From NCBI GenBank assembly GCA_964583765.1, contig CAZOWW010000008.1, forward strand, positions 17,981 to 81,980: 64,000 nucleotides of DNA, in the 5' to 3' direction. The translations under genes and the position numbers were made by a program. Positions 24,253 to 31,431 of the stretch are shown here, piece after piece. Origin of the DNA: CAZOWW01 sp964583765. GTDB taxonomy: Bacteria > Actinomycetota > Actinomycetes > Actinomycetales > Kineosporiaceae. Position 1 is the first letter of the stretch. Each line of letters begins with the position of its first letter. The notes beneath the pieces were generated by a model, which was not told where the DNA came from, did no database searches, and saw nothing but the letters and a program-made list of their open reading frames with translations.

Positions 24253-24840
24253 TTACTCCGCCGACACCTTGCCGAAACACACCGCCACCTGCACCTCAAC
24301 GAAATCGCTCCCCAGACCTCCCGCCGGCCCGGGTGGTCTGGTTGACAAGGCCACCGTGGCTCCGGGCGGCCACGCGTCACCCCGTTCGACCAGTTCGGCG
24401 AAGTGGCCACCGGCAAGCCGGACCTTCCGCCTTTGTGACGTGAGCTGCTGCTCGTGCAAGCTCCGTGGACGGGTCGTCGCACCCCGGAAGTAGTCGTGGG
24501 AGTCGCTGGGGTCAAGCCTCTCCAGGTCCGCGGAGCCCTCATAGGGGAACAGAAGCTCGGCCAGCAGACAGTCCGTGACGGCACTCAGCCGGTGAGCCTC
24601 GTGCACGTCGATCCCCACTGCGGCTCCAGGCCCGAACTTGTCGACACCTGATTCGGTCTCCAGAGCCATCTCCCCATCGATGCAGACCAGCCATGTGTGG
24701 CTGACATGGTGCCGATGCAGTGAGGTCGACCCCGCGGAGCGCATGACAAGTACTCGGAGCTGATGTCTGGCCGCCTCCTCTTGCAGCACATACTCGTGGC
24801 CCCAAGCCTTGACGATCACCGCCGAGAGGTCGCTGGACAT
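24253..24840 (-). CDS. Cupin-domain protein
   Basis: A 195-residue protein whose first ~110 residues form a cupin barrel: KAWGHEYVLQEEA at the start, SLHRHHVSHTWLVCIDGEMA with the metal-binding histidines and glutamate, then PGAAVGIDVHEAHRLSAVTD supplying the second histidine motif. The opening resembles the cupin domains of mannose-6-phosphate isomerase-type and sugar-nucleotide enzymes. Residues 130-195 form a C-terminal extension of unknown function. Neighbouring glycosyltransferase and phosphatase-like genes on the same strand suggest a role in sugar metabolism, though an insertion sequence now separates them. Confidence 0.78.
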   Translation of the reverse strand: MSSDLSAVIVKAWGHEYVLQEEAARHQLRVLVMRSAGSTSLHRHHVSHTWLVCIDGEMALETESGVDKFGPGAAVGIDVHEAHRLSAVTDCLLAELLFPYEGSADLERLDPSDSHDYFRGATTRPRSLHEQQLTSQRRKVRLAGGHFAELVERGDAWPPGATVALSTRPPGPAGGLGSDFVEVQVAVCFGKVSAE

Positions 24841-25041
24841 TCGCGCACATCCCCTTCCAAAGTGGCACCGCCCTGAGCGACTCCAGGTGATGGTGCTGTT
24901 GCCTCCTCATCGTAACCAGTCAGACCTTTCCTGCCGGGACACCACGAACACCAACTTGAACAACACGGCAACAACCCCTGACTGGTTACTCAACCGAATC
25001 CGTCCGACCGGGACCGTGTTGTTGATCTCAGTTCGGGTATT

Positions 25042-26138
25042 TGGGGTGAATAAGGTACAAGAAGGGCAATGATCCACCAATGCCGAGCGGGCCCGGCGCG
25101 AGCAGGTCCATATGGACGCGGCCGAGCGGTTCGCCCGCGGGGACACGAACGCGCAGGTCGCCCGGGACCTGCGGGTCACCGTGCGCCAGGTCGAGCGGTG
25201 GCGGCACACCTGGCGCGAGGCCGGGACGCAGGGGCTGCGCTCGGCGGGCTCGCCCGCGCGATCCAAGCTCACCGAGGACCAGTTCGCGGCGTTGGAGGCC
25301 GAACTGGACCGCGGACCGTTGGCGCACGGATGGGACGACCAGCGCTGGACCCTGGAACGGATCGCCGAGGTCATCCACCGCACGTTCGCGGTGACGTACA
25401 CCCCCAAGGGCGTCAATGTGCTGCTGGCCCGGCGCGGGTGGACCTGGCAGTCCCCAACCCGACGGGCCATCGAACGTGACGACCAGGCCGTGGCGACCTG
25501 GGTGCAGGAGGGCTGGCCCCAGGAAAAACCGGGGTGACTGCCCGCGGGCCGTGGGTCATCTTCGAGGACGAGACTGGCACGGACCTGAGGCCACCGAGGG
25601 CGCGGACCTGGGGCCGGCGCGGGTGCATCCCGGTGGTGCGGGTGCGCGGTGGCAGTCGCGGCAAGGCCTCGATCGCCGGTCTGGTCCGCTACCGGCCGGG
25701 ATCTCGTTCGCGACTGCTGTACCGCCTGAAGGTCACCCGCCGGCGACCCGGAGATCGCGCGAGTTTCTCCTGGCAGGAGTACCGGGACCTGCTCGTGGGC
25801 GCCCACCACCAGTTCAACGACCCGATCGTGGTCATCTGGGACAACCTCAATGTCCACATGGCCGAGGGCATGAAGGAGTTCATCGAGGCCAACCAGTCCT
25901 GGCTGCAGGTGGTGCACCTGCCGACCTACGCCCTGGACCTGAACCCCACCGAGGGCATCTGGTCCCTACTCAAGCGCTCCCTGGGCAACCGGGCCACCGC
26001 CAACCTCGACGACCTCGCGGCCACGATCAAGCGCCGCCTCAAGAAGCTCCAGTACCGCCCCAGCGTGATCGACAGCGTCCTGGCCGAAACCGACTCAACC
26101 TGGCACCCACCTGACCGGCACCACGAGTTCAATCGGAG
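25042..26138 (+). mobile_element. IS630-family insertion sequence
   Basis: The element carries a two-frame transposase and is bounded by TA dinucleotides (25040-25041 and 26139-26140), the target that IS630/Tc1 elements duplicate. The left end TTTGGGGTGAATAAG and the reverse complement of the right end CTCCGATTGAACTCG share an imperfect terminal repeat, so the exact ends are approximate. Removing it would join TTCGGG-TA-CCTCATC. The right end falls only about 5 bp beyond the glycosyltransferase stop codon, leaving that gene intact and placing the insertion between it and the cupin gene. Confidence 0.75.
25112..25537 (+). CDS. IS630 transposase, DNA-binding part (orfA)
   Basis: A 141-residue helix-turn-helix protein: AAERFARGDTNAQVARDLRV and VRQVERWRHTWREAGTQGL, then a second helical domain (LTEDQFAALEAELDRGPLAH, WTLERIAEVIHRTF). 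It matches the N-terminal part of actinobacterial IS630-family transposases. The ORF stops in CCAGGAAAAACCGGGGTGA, and the catalytic part follows in the -1 frame. A slip on the A-tract would give a fused transposase. The frame is open for a further 13 codons upstream but without ATG or GTG. Confidence 0.85.
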   Translation: MDAAERFARGDTNAQVARDLRVTVRQVERWRHTWREAGTQGLRSAGSPARSKLTEDQFAALEAELDRGPLAHGWDDQRWTLERIAEVIHRTFAVTYTPKGVNVLLARRGWTWQSPTRRAIERDDQAVATWVQEGWPQEKPG

Positions 26139-26160
26139 TACCTCATCATCTGCGGGATAG
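25534..26160 (+). CDS. IS630 transposase, DDE catalytic part (orfB)
   Basis: A 208-residue DDE endonuclease domain. The catalytic acidic residues are seen in FEDETGTDL (about residue 11), VIWDNLNVHMAEG (about 100) and LNPTEGIWSLLKRSLG (about 140). The GTG at 25534 overlaps the orfA stop, so production by coupling or by -1 frameshifting is possible. The stop codon at 26158-26160 lies past the inferred right end of the element, so the last six or so residues come from flanking DNA, on the strand opposite the 3' end of the glycosyltransferase gene. Confidence 0.87.
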   Translation: MTARGPWVIFEDETGTDLRPPRARTWGRRGCIPVVRVRGGSRGKASIAGLVRYRPGSRSRLLYRLKVTRRRPGDRASFSWQEYRDLLVGAHHQFNDPIVVIWDNLNVHMAEGMKEFIEANQSWLQVVHLPTYALDLNPTEGIWSLLKRSLGNRATANLDDLAATIKRRLKKLQYRPSVIDSVLAETDSTWHPPDRHHEFNRSTSSSAG

Positions 26161-27351
26161 CACGTCGACAAGGTCGGCGTGATCGCGCAGCTCACGCTCC
26201 GTCGCGTACTCCCTCCGCGCCCGATCGGCTGCGGCGGCGCCGAGCCTGCTCGCCAGCGGCTCATCCTCGATCAGACGCAGCACCAGCTTCGCGAACTGCC
26301 CACGGTCTCCTGGGTCGCCGAGCAGGAGGGCATTCACACCGTCTTGTAGTTGCGTGGCAATCCCACCGATTCGACTTGCGACGATCGCTTTCCCCTTCGC
26401 CATCGCCTCGGTGACGGTGAGGCCGAAGCCCTCCTGAAGGGACTTCTGGACGACGACATCCGCTCGGCGCTGAATTGCATTGACGAGGCGGGCATTGCCT
26501 CTCTCGTCCTCTAGCGCAGAACATACGATGTGGACTCGATCCTGCAAGGCCAACGGAAGATGGCGCCACTGCTCCTGAACGCGGTCGAGGACGTCCTGAG
26601 CCTCCGGGTCGTCGACGATGCCGCTGGGGGCCGGCCCCAGCAGCACGAGCCGCGCTCGGTGCAACTCTGGAGTGTCCCGAAACGCAGCCAGCACGCCTTC
26701 CATGTCCTTAAGTGGATCCCAACGTGAGATCTGGGCAATGACGACATCTGCCGCCTGAATTTCCATTCCCGCGCGTCGAAGCACAGTCTTCTGCTCCTCC
26801 GTGCCCATCGCACGATTCTTCTCGGATCCGAGATCGATCGACGGCGGGATGATGCGGACCCCGAGACCTATTGCTTGAGCAGGGACCAGTGAGCGATCGC
26901 TGAAGATCAGCTCCGCTATCCCCTCCCAGTAGTTGGAGAGGTAGTCCCAGGTCGAATCGCACGTGTCATTTGGTTCTGCGGTTCCGATATGACAACGCCA
27001 CGCGACACACACCCCAGCAGCAACTAGGTGCGGCGCCATCGTCAGGGTGTGCGGGTCATGCAGGAGCGCGAGGTCGATTGGGCCATGCATCCGCAGAAAT
27101 CTCTCCGCATTTGCCTTCCCGAACTCTTCGAACTCCTGGCGCTCCCTCGCATCCGGGAGTGGTCCGCGATCCTGGCCGTGTAGCCGATGGTGGAGCCGCT
27201 TGGTGGTTCGGAAAACTCCCGGGTCGCCGTCCATCACATAGCGACGATGCGATAGACCGGAAGCCGAATGGGCGGACAGTGCATCCAGGATCTCTGCAAT
27301 GCCACCACCTCTCCACGTGGAGTTGACGTGCCAGAGTGCGTTCGAGGACAT
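26146..27351 (-). CDS. TreT-like family 4 glycosyltransferase
   Basis: A 401-residue GT-B fold glycosyltransferase. The N-terminus WHVNSTWRGGGIAEIL and YVMDGDPGVFRTTKRLHHRL follow trehalose glycosyltransferring synthase (TreT), which makes trehalose from NDP-glucose and glucose. The donor-binding half shows ISRWDPLKDMEGVLAAF, KSLQEGFGLTVTEAMAKGKA and ASRIGGIATQLQDGVNALLL, the GT4 nucleotide-sugar site. The ATG at 27351 is preferred to longer frames because the upstream gene ends at 27368. GC is markedly below that of the flanks, a sign of transfer. It forms a pair with the phosphatase-like gene 16 bp upstream. Confidence 0.8.
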   Translation of the reverse strand: MSSNALWHVNSTWRGGGIAEILDALSAHSASGLSHRRYVMDGDPGVFRTTKRLHHRLHGQDRGPLPDARERQEFEEFGKANAERFLRMHGPIDLALLHDPHTLTMAPHLVAAGVCVAWRCHIGTAEPNDTCDSTWDYLSNYWEGIAELIFSDRSLVPAQAIGLGVRIIPPSIDLGSEKNRAMGTEEQKTVLRRAGMEIQAADVVIAQISRWDPLKDMEGVLAAFRDTPELHRARLVLLGPAPSGIVDDPEAQDVLDRVQEQWRHLPLALQDRVHIVCSALEDERGNARLVNAIQRRADVVVQKSLQEGFGLTVTEAMAKGKAIVASRIGGIATQLQDGVNALLLGDPGDRGQFAKLVLRLIEDEPLASRLGAAAADRARREYATERELRDHADLVDVLSRR

Positions 27352-27367
27352 GCGATGAACTTCCGCT

Positions 27368-29131
27368 CTAGGGTAGGCGAGTTGCGACTGGACCGTACTT
27401 GATCTTCCGGCGAAAGTCCCTGAGCATGCGGAGGTAGGCCAGCATCTGCGTCGGTCCGTCGACCGTGGCATCGCAGCTATGGAAAAGGCCTGGGGTGGAC
27501 TCCAAAGACTTCACTCCAATCGAATAAGTGCCGCAACCGTGTCGGTCATATTCGGATACAACCTTGAAGGCAGAAACGTCGAGTGAGCTGTCCCCCAAGA
27601 ATAACGCCCAGTCGCAATCATCGAGCCGGGCGGCCACGACAGCACCCTTGTCGACGTCGTCGACATCCGGATACATTTCAATAACCATGCGGCCATGTCC
27701 TAGTCGGAATCCGTACTCGGCCTTGAGATGCTCGGCAAGCGCCAAGACATCAGCCCTCCTTTCCGGATGACTGCGATAGTGCAGCGCAAGGGATCCCTCC
27801 ATCACCTGGGCCCATGCTTGTCCGGCTGCACCCAATTCAGCCAGCATCGCGTTGAACCGGTCTCGCGCCAGCAGGACGTTCTGCCGCCACAGAGGCATCG
27901 TCTCATGTTCCTTGCGCACACCGAGGTACTCCGAAGCAAGCCCGCGATTCCCGACGATCTCGATCCCCGGGACTTGGTGCAGGTGAGCCTTGAGGTAATC
28001 TACGTTCCTACTAGATACGATGACGATCTGCACCTTCAAATCGGAGAGCTCTGCCAGAACCTTGACCACACCAGGGATCGGCGCCGCCGCGTCGCTGTCC
28101 GGCGATATCGCGGAGATCACACCATCGTATCCTAGGAAGATCTTGGGCCTGGAAGCCGCCGCGAGATTCAGCCCCGACCGCTCAAGCGTCTTCGTGAATT
28201 TCGCCGGTCCTCGCAGATCCGACCTCGGGTGGGCTTCCCCATCCGAAAGGGGCCACACCCTGGGAGACACCACTTCGATTTCATGGGCGCTCGGCACGTA
28301 GCTAGTGTTGGGACTCCACCACGACAAGACTATCTCGAAGCCGTGATGGTAGAGCTTGTCCATCAAGCAGATCTTGTCCCAATGCCGGATGACGAACTGG
28401 AGCGAGGCAACAGTGCCACCCGATCCGAGACCGGCGATCACAATCACGGTCTGGACCGGGGCATTGTCGCGCTGGACGACCTTCTGGATGAGCGCCAGAT
28501 CCCTTCGTTCAATTAGGTTGTCAGGATTGACGATTTCTCTACCCTCGAAGGGAGACTCATCCTGCCCGGGAAGGGCGATCACGCTCAGTCTGCTGCCGAA
28601 GTTCTCGCTGAGGATCGGTACGCTGAACCCGTTCTCTCGCACGACTATCCTGGCAATGTTGCGATCCTCGTGCAATTGACGGGTTACAGAATTGAAGACC
28701 CCGCCTCCCACCAAGATGGTGGAGGAGGTCTGGAGCCTGCCGTCGTGCGGCGCGGGCCTGACGTCGAAGGCAGTCTTCATCTGCCGACCTCCGATACCCA
28801 CCAACTCGAGCAACTCGTCCAGCCACTCGGGGCGCCTCGGCCCACGCAAGAACTCGGTCAACCGATTGACCCCGACGAGCTCCTTGTAGTCGACAGCGTC
28901 GACCTTCGAGCCGTGCCTGATGCCCGCAAGGTCCTTGAATTCTGAGATTCCGATGCTGGAGATCAAGACATCAACCCGGTCATCGAACGAGCCGAGGCCT
29001 AGGAACCGCCGTGTTCGACGGTGGCGACGCCTATCGACGAGTAGGCCCGCACCGAGTGCAAGCGCTCCCAGCAGTAACACGACGCTAATTTCTGATAGCA
29101 TTCCAACGAGGTAGTTCTCTGTTAGTCCCAC
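27368..29131 (-). CDS. Membrane-anchored Rossmann-like plus trehalose-phosphatase-like HAD protein
   Basis: A 587-residue protein. One transmembrane helix (SVVLLLGALALGAGLLVD, about 15-32) is followed by a basic stop-transfer RRRHRRTRR. Residues about 35-300 form an unrecognised domain with Rossmann-like features: RVDVLISSIG, STILVGGGVFNSVTRQL and TVIVIAGLGSGGTVASLQFV. Residues about 325-580 follow trehalose-6-phosphate phosphatase: FLGYDGVISAI (catalytic Asp; the usual Asp-x-Asp-Gly-Thr is changed), VIVSSRNVDYL, EIVGNRGLASEYLG and LFLGDSSLDVSAF. GTG at 29131 has AGGAGG upstream. It is low in GC and is the first gene of the pair with the glycosyltransferase. Confidence 0.7.
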   Translation of the reverse strand: MGLTENYLVGMLSEISVVLLLGALALGAGLLVDRRRHRRTRRFLGLGSFDDRVDVLISSIGISEFKDLAGIRHGSKVDAVDYKELVGVNRLTEFLRGPRRPEWLDELLELVGIGGRQMKTAFDVRPAPHDGRLQTSSTILVGGGVFNSVTRQLHEDRNIARIVVRENGFSVPILSENFGSRLSVIALPGQDESPFEGREIVNPDNLIERRDLALIQKVVQRDNAPVQTVIVIAGLGSGGTVASLQFVIRHWDKICLMDKLYHHGFEIVLSWWSPNTSYVPSAHEIEVVSPRVWPLSDGEAHPRSDLRGPAKFTKTLERSGLNLAAASRPKIFLGYDGVISAISPDSDAAAPIPGVVKVLAELSDLKVQIVIVSSRNVDYLKAHLHQVPGIEIVGNRGLASEYLGVRKEHETMPLWRQNVLLARDRFNAMLAELGAAGQAWAQVMEGSLALHYRSHPERRADVLALAEHLKAEYGFRLGHGRMVIEMYPDVDDVDKGAVVAARLDDCDWALFLGDSSLDVSAFKVVSEYDRHGCGTYSIGVKSLESTPGLFHSCDATVDGPTQMLAYLRMLRDFRRKIKYGPVATRLP

Positions 29132-29335
29132 TACTCCTCCTGGGCTCCCAGAGGCCGAATCGCCCGGGCGTGTCCGGAGAATCATTGGTGTGAGTTCTCA
29201 ACCGACGGCTTGAGGCTGGCGTTGCGTGCAGTAGGGAAAATTCAGGCCGCTTACACGGCTGGCATTCGACAGCAACGCGTGGTGATCGATTGGTGGTTGC
29301 CGCCGGTTGTAGGGAATTGGGTTCGGGTGTCGGCC

Positions 29336-29485
29336 TCAGGTGAGGGTGGCAAGGCTGGGTAGCCAGACTCGGCCGAAGAAGGCGTCGAATAGGACGGTGA
29401 ACTGGTCGAGGCCGTGCTTCGCGGATGTGGGGTAGTCAAAGATCCAGACCCGGTCTTTGGTTCTGGCGATGTTGGGCTGGATCAT
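29336..29485 (-). CDS. Short ORF of unknown origin (49 aa)
   Basis: ATG at 29485 opens 49 codons reading MIQPNIARTKDRVWIFDYPT and later LFDAFFGRVWLPSLATL. The aromatic-rich composition looks like real protein rather than a chance frame, but no ribosome binding site or family is evident. It may be the end of a decayed gene. The surrounding 29206-29705 stretch holds nothing else convincing. Confidence 0.3.
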   Translation of the reverse strand: MIQPNIARTKDRVWIFDYPTSAKHGLDQFTVLFDAFFGRVWLPSLATLT

Positions 29486-29717
29486 ACACGGTGTGGATGG
29501 TTGGCTGGTACCTGGATAGGTGCCGGAGTCCGGGCAGCGTGAAGTGACTCCGGTCTCTTCCGGGGTCAGGTTGCGTGGATCCAGGGGTGGCCGTCGGCGG
29601 CCTGAATGAGGGGCACTTCCCGACCACCCAGAACCCGGAGCCGCGGGCACATCAGCAGAGGGGCGCGTCGAGGACCGAGAACATCCGCTGAGCCGAGGGC
29701 CCTGCTTGAATTCGGGG

Positions 29718-30443
29718 ATGGCCGATTGGGCGTCCTTGAGACACGCGTACGGGCCGGCGGACGACATCCCCGCCCTGCTCGCGACCGCGAGTGAAGCCGG
29801 CCTCAACGCCGGGAACGTCTGGCACGAGTTGTGGGGCCGACTGTGCCACCAGGGCACCGTGTACAGCGCCAGCTATGCGGCACTGCCGGCGCTGACCCAT
29901 GTGGCATCCCGAGCCCCGGCAGCCGGCTACATGGAACCTCTGGCCCTGGCAGCCGCGATCCTCGGCTCACCCACCACCCCGGAGAAGCTGCGCAGAGTGC
30001 GCGAGGAGTACCGGTCACAGGTGAACACGCTGCGGGCCTTGGGCGAGCGGAATCTGCCACTCGCCCAAGGCGGCACCGAGTTCGTCTACGCGGTGAGGAC
30101 GCTCCTGGCGCTCGAGGAACCGCCTCTGTGGCAGCACGAACTGCAAGGATTGGCTAACGGCGAACTCGAGCTGGAGTGTCCCGACTGCGACGAGCACCTC
30201 TACCTGCCGCTGGACAGCACGGCCTTCCTGACCCGTCCCTGGCCCGGCGACGAAGGCCAGGCCGGCAACCCCATCCGCCCGGCCGCCCTCGAATGCCTCA
30301 GCGCCCGAGCCCGCCAGGTCTACGACCTCGCTTGCGAACATGTCGGCGACGAACTCGGGACCGCCGTACTCCACCTCTTCGGACGCGCCAGCTGCCCCGA
30401 GTGCCGGACCGAGTTCCCGATCGCCCAGGACCCAAGGGGATGA
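29718..30443 (+). CDS. Hypothetical protein with C-terminal zinc knuckles
   Basis: A 241-residue protein. The N-terminal part MADWASLRHAYGPADDIPAL, VWHELWGRLCHQGTVYSASY and AALPALTHVA is of a type seen in many actinobacterial proteins of unknown function and resembles HEAT-like immunity proteins. The C-terminal half has two Cys pairs, CPDCDEHL and CPECRTEF, which could bind one zinc. ATG at 29718 is chosen over TTG at 29706. It is the last gene before the tRNA and belongs to the accessory region. No function is assigned. Confidence 0.65.
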   Translation: MADWASLRHAYGPADDIPALLATASEAGLNAGNVWHELWGRLCHQGTVYSASYAALPALTHVASRAPAAGYMEPLALAAAILGSPTTPEKLRRVREEYRSQVNTLRALGERNLPLAQGGTEFVYAVRTLLALEEPPLWQHELQGLANGELELECPDCDEHLYLPLDSTAFLTRPWPGDEGQAGNPIRPAALECLSARARQVYDLACEHVGDELGTAVLHLFGRASCPECRTEFPIAQDPRG

Positions 30444-30548
30444 TCCCCCGCCTCACCCCAGGGCCGTGGCTCCTCGTGAGGGCGTCCAACAGCCCGGTTG
30501 GCTACAGAACTGGCTACAGTCCCTTGGACATTCGGGGCAAAACGACCG

Positions 30549-30582
30549 GGGCCCTGGTCACCGTTTCCGGTGATCAGGGCCC
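30549..30582 (-). terminator. Terminator of the initiator tRNA gene
   Basis: On the minus strand GGGCCCTGATCACCG and CGGTGACCAGGGCCC pair almost perfectly around GAAA, followed by CGGTCGTTTTG. It starts 17 bp beyond the tRNA 3' end. Confidence 0.75.
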
Positions 30583-30598
30583 TGACCTGCGACTTTCT

Positions 30599-30675
30599 TG
30601 GTAGCGGGGGCAGGATTTGAACCTGCGACCTCTGGGTTATGAGCCCAGCGAGCTACCGAGCTGCTCCACCCCGCG
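30599..30675 (-). tRNA. Initiator tRNA-fMet (CAT)
   Basis: The 77-nt gene reads CGCGGGGTGGAGCAGCTCGG at its 5' end, has anticodon CAT between GGGCT and AACCC, and a T-arm GCAGGTTCAAATCCTGC. The first base pair is mismatched (C1 opposite T72) and the anticodon stem has three G-C pairs (GGG/CCC), both hallmarks of initiator tRNA. CCA is encoded. Accessory DNA lies on its 3' side and core genes on its 5' side, the layout expected when a tRNA 3' end serves as attachment site. Confidence 0.97.
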
Positions 30676-30933
30676 TCGACTCCTTAAGGCTACGGGAGTC
30701 CGAACCCAGGAGCAAATCCGCTCCCTGCCGCTCCGTCCGGCTTGACCGGAAGAGGCAGCCTCGAACCCGGCAGACGGGCAGCTCAGCCCCCATCGGTCCG
30801 GCCCGCAGACCTGCGACGGACCAGGCTCTGGAGGGGCTCCGTCCCTGTTCCGAGGACCTCGGGCCCGGGTTTCCCCCTCCGGTGCCCTTCTACCGTGAGT
30901 GAGGCACACAGGCACCCGCTCGGGAGATGAACC

Positions 30934-31131
30934 ATGTCGAAGCTCACCACCTCCGTACAGGGGAGCACAGACCTGATCGCTCTCTGTGAAGCTGCGGCAC
31001 GGCTCAGCCCCGGCGAGCTTCAGCGCCTCCGCCACCTCCTCGACGAGTTGCAGTGGAGCCGTCACGAGGACCTCTTCGATGACGACCTCGACATCGCCGA
31101 GTTCCTCGGGAACAAGAACTCCCTGGCCTGA
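30934..31131 (+). CDS. Small acidic hypothetical protein (65 aa)
   Basis: A 65-residue protein starting MSKLTTSVQGSTDLIALCEA and containing LSPGELQRLRHLLDELQW and an acidic DLFDDDLDIAEFLG tail. GGGAGATGAACC precedes the ATG. It is predicted to be helical and has no recognised family. It stands alone between the tRNA and the UPF0182 gene and shares a convergent terminator with the latter. Confidence 0.6.
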   Translation: MSKLTTSVQGSTDLIALCEAAARLSPGELQRLRHLLDELQWSRHEDLFDDDLDIAEFLGNKNSLA

Positions 31132-31283
31132 CGGCAAGGAGCGTAGCTCCGGACCTGCGCACGCTCCTTTGACGCCCCTTCACGCTGACATCCCCGTCTC
31201 CCGGCCCTCGCTGTACCCCGCGGCCCGGACCGATCGCCGTCTCCCGACGCTGTGTGTGCCGGCCGGAACGCCGTCCCTGGCAA

Positions 31284-31324
31284 CGACGAGGTCCCGGACC
31301 CAACATGCGTCCGGGACCTCGTCG
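31284..31324. terminator. Strong bidirectional terminator hairpin
   Basis: CGACGAGGTCCCGGAC and GTCCGGGACCTCGTCG form a perfect 16-bp stem with a 9-nt loop, between the convergent 65-aa gene and the UPF0182 gene. Confidence 0.85.
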
Positions 31325-31431
31325 AGAGCGATCCAGCGGTCCTGCTCACACCGCTCGGGCCGTTCTTCCCCTGCTCACATCACCGACAGTCCTCGCCTCG
31401 CTCAGGGTGTCTTCGTACCCGTGGCCGCGAC

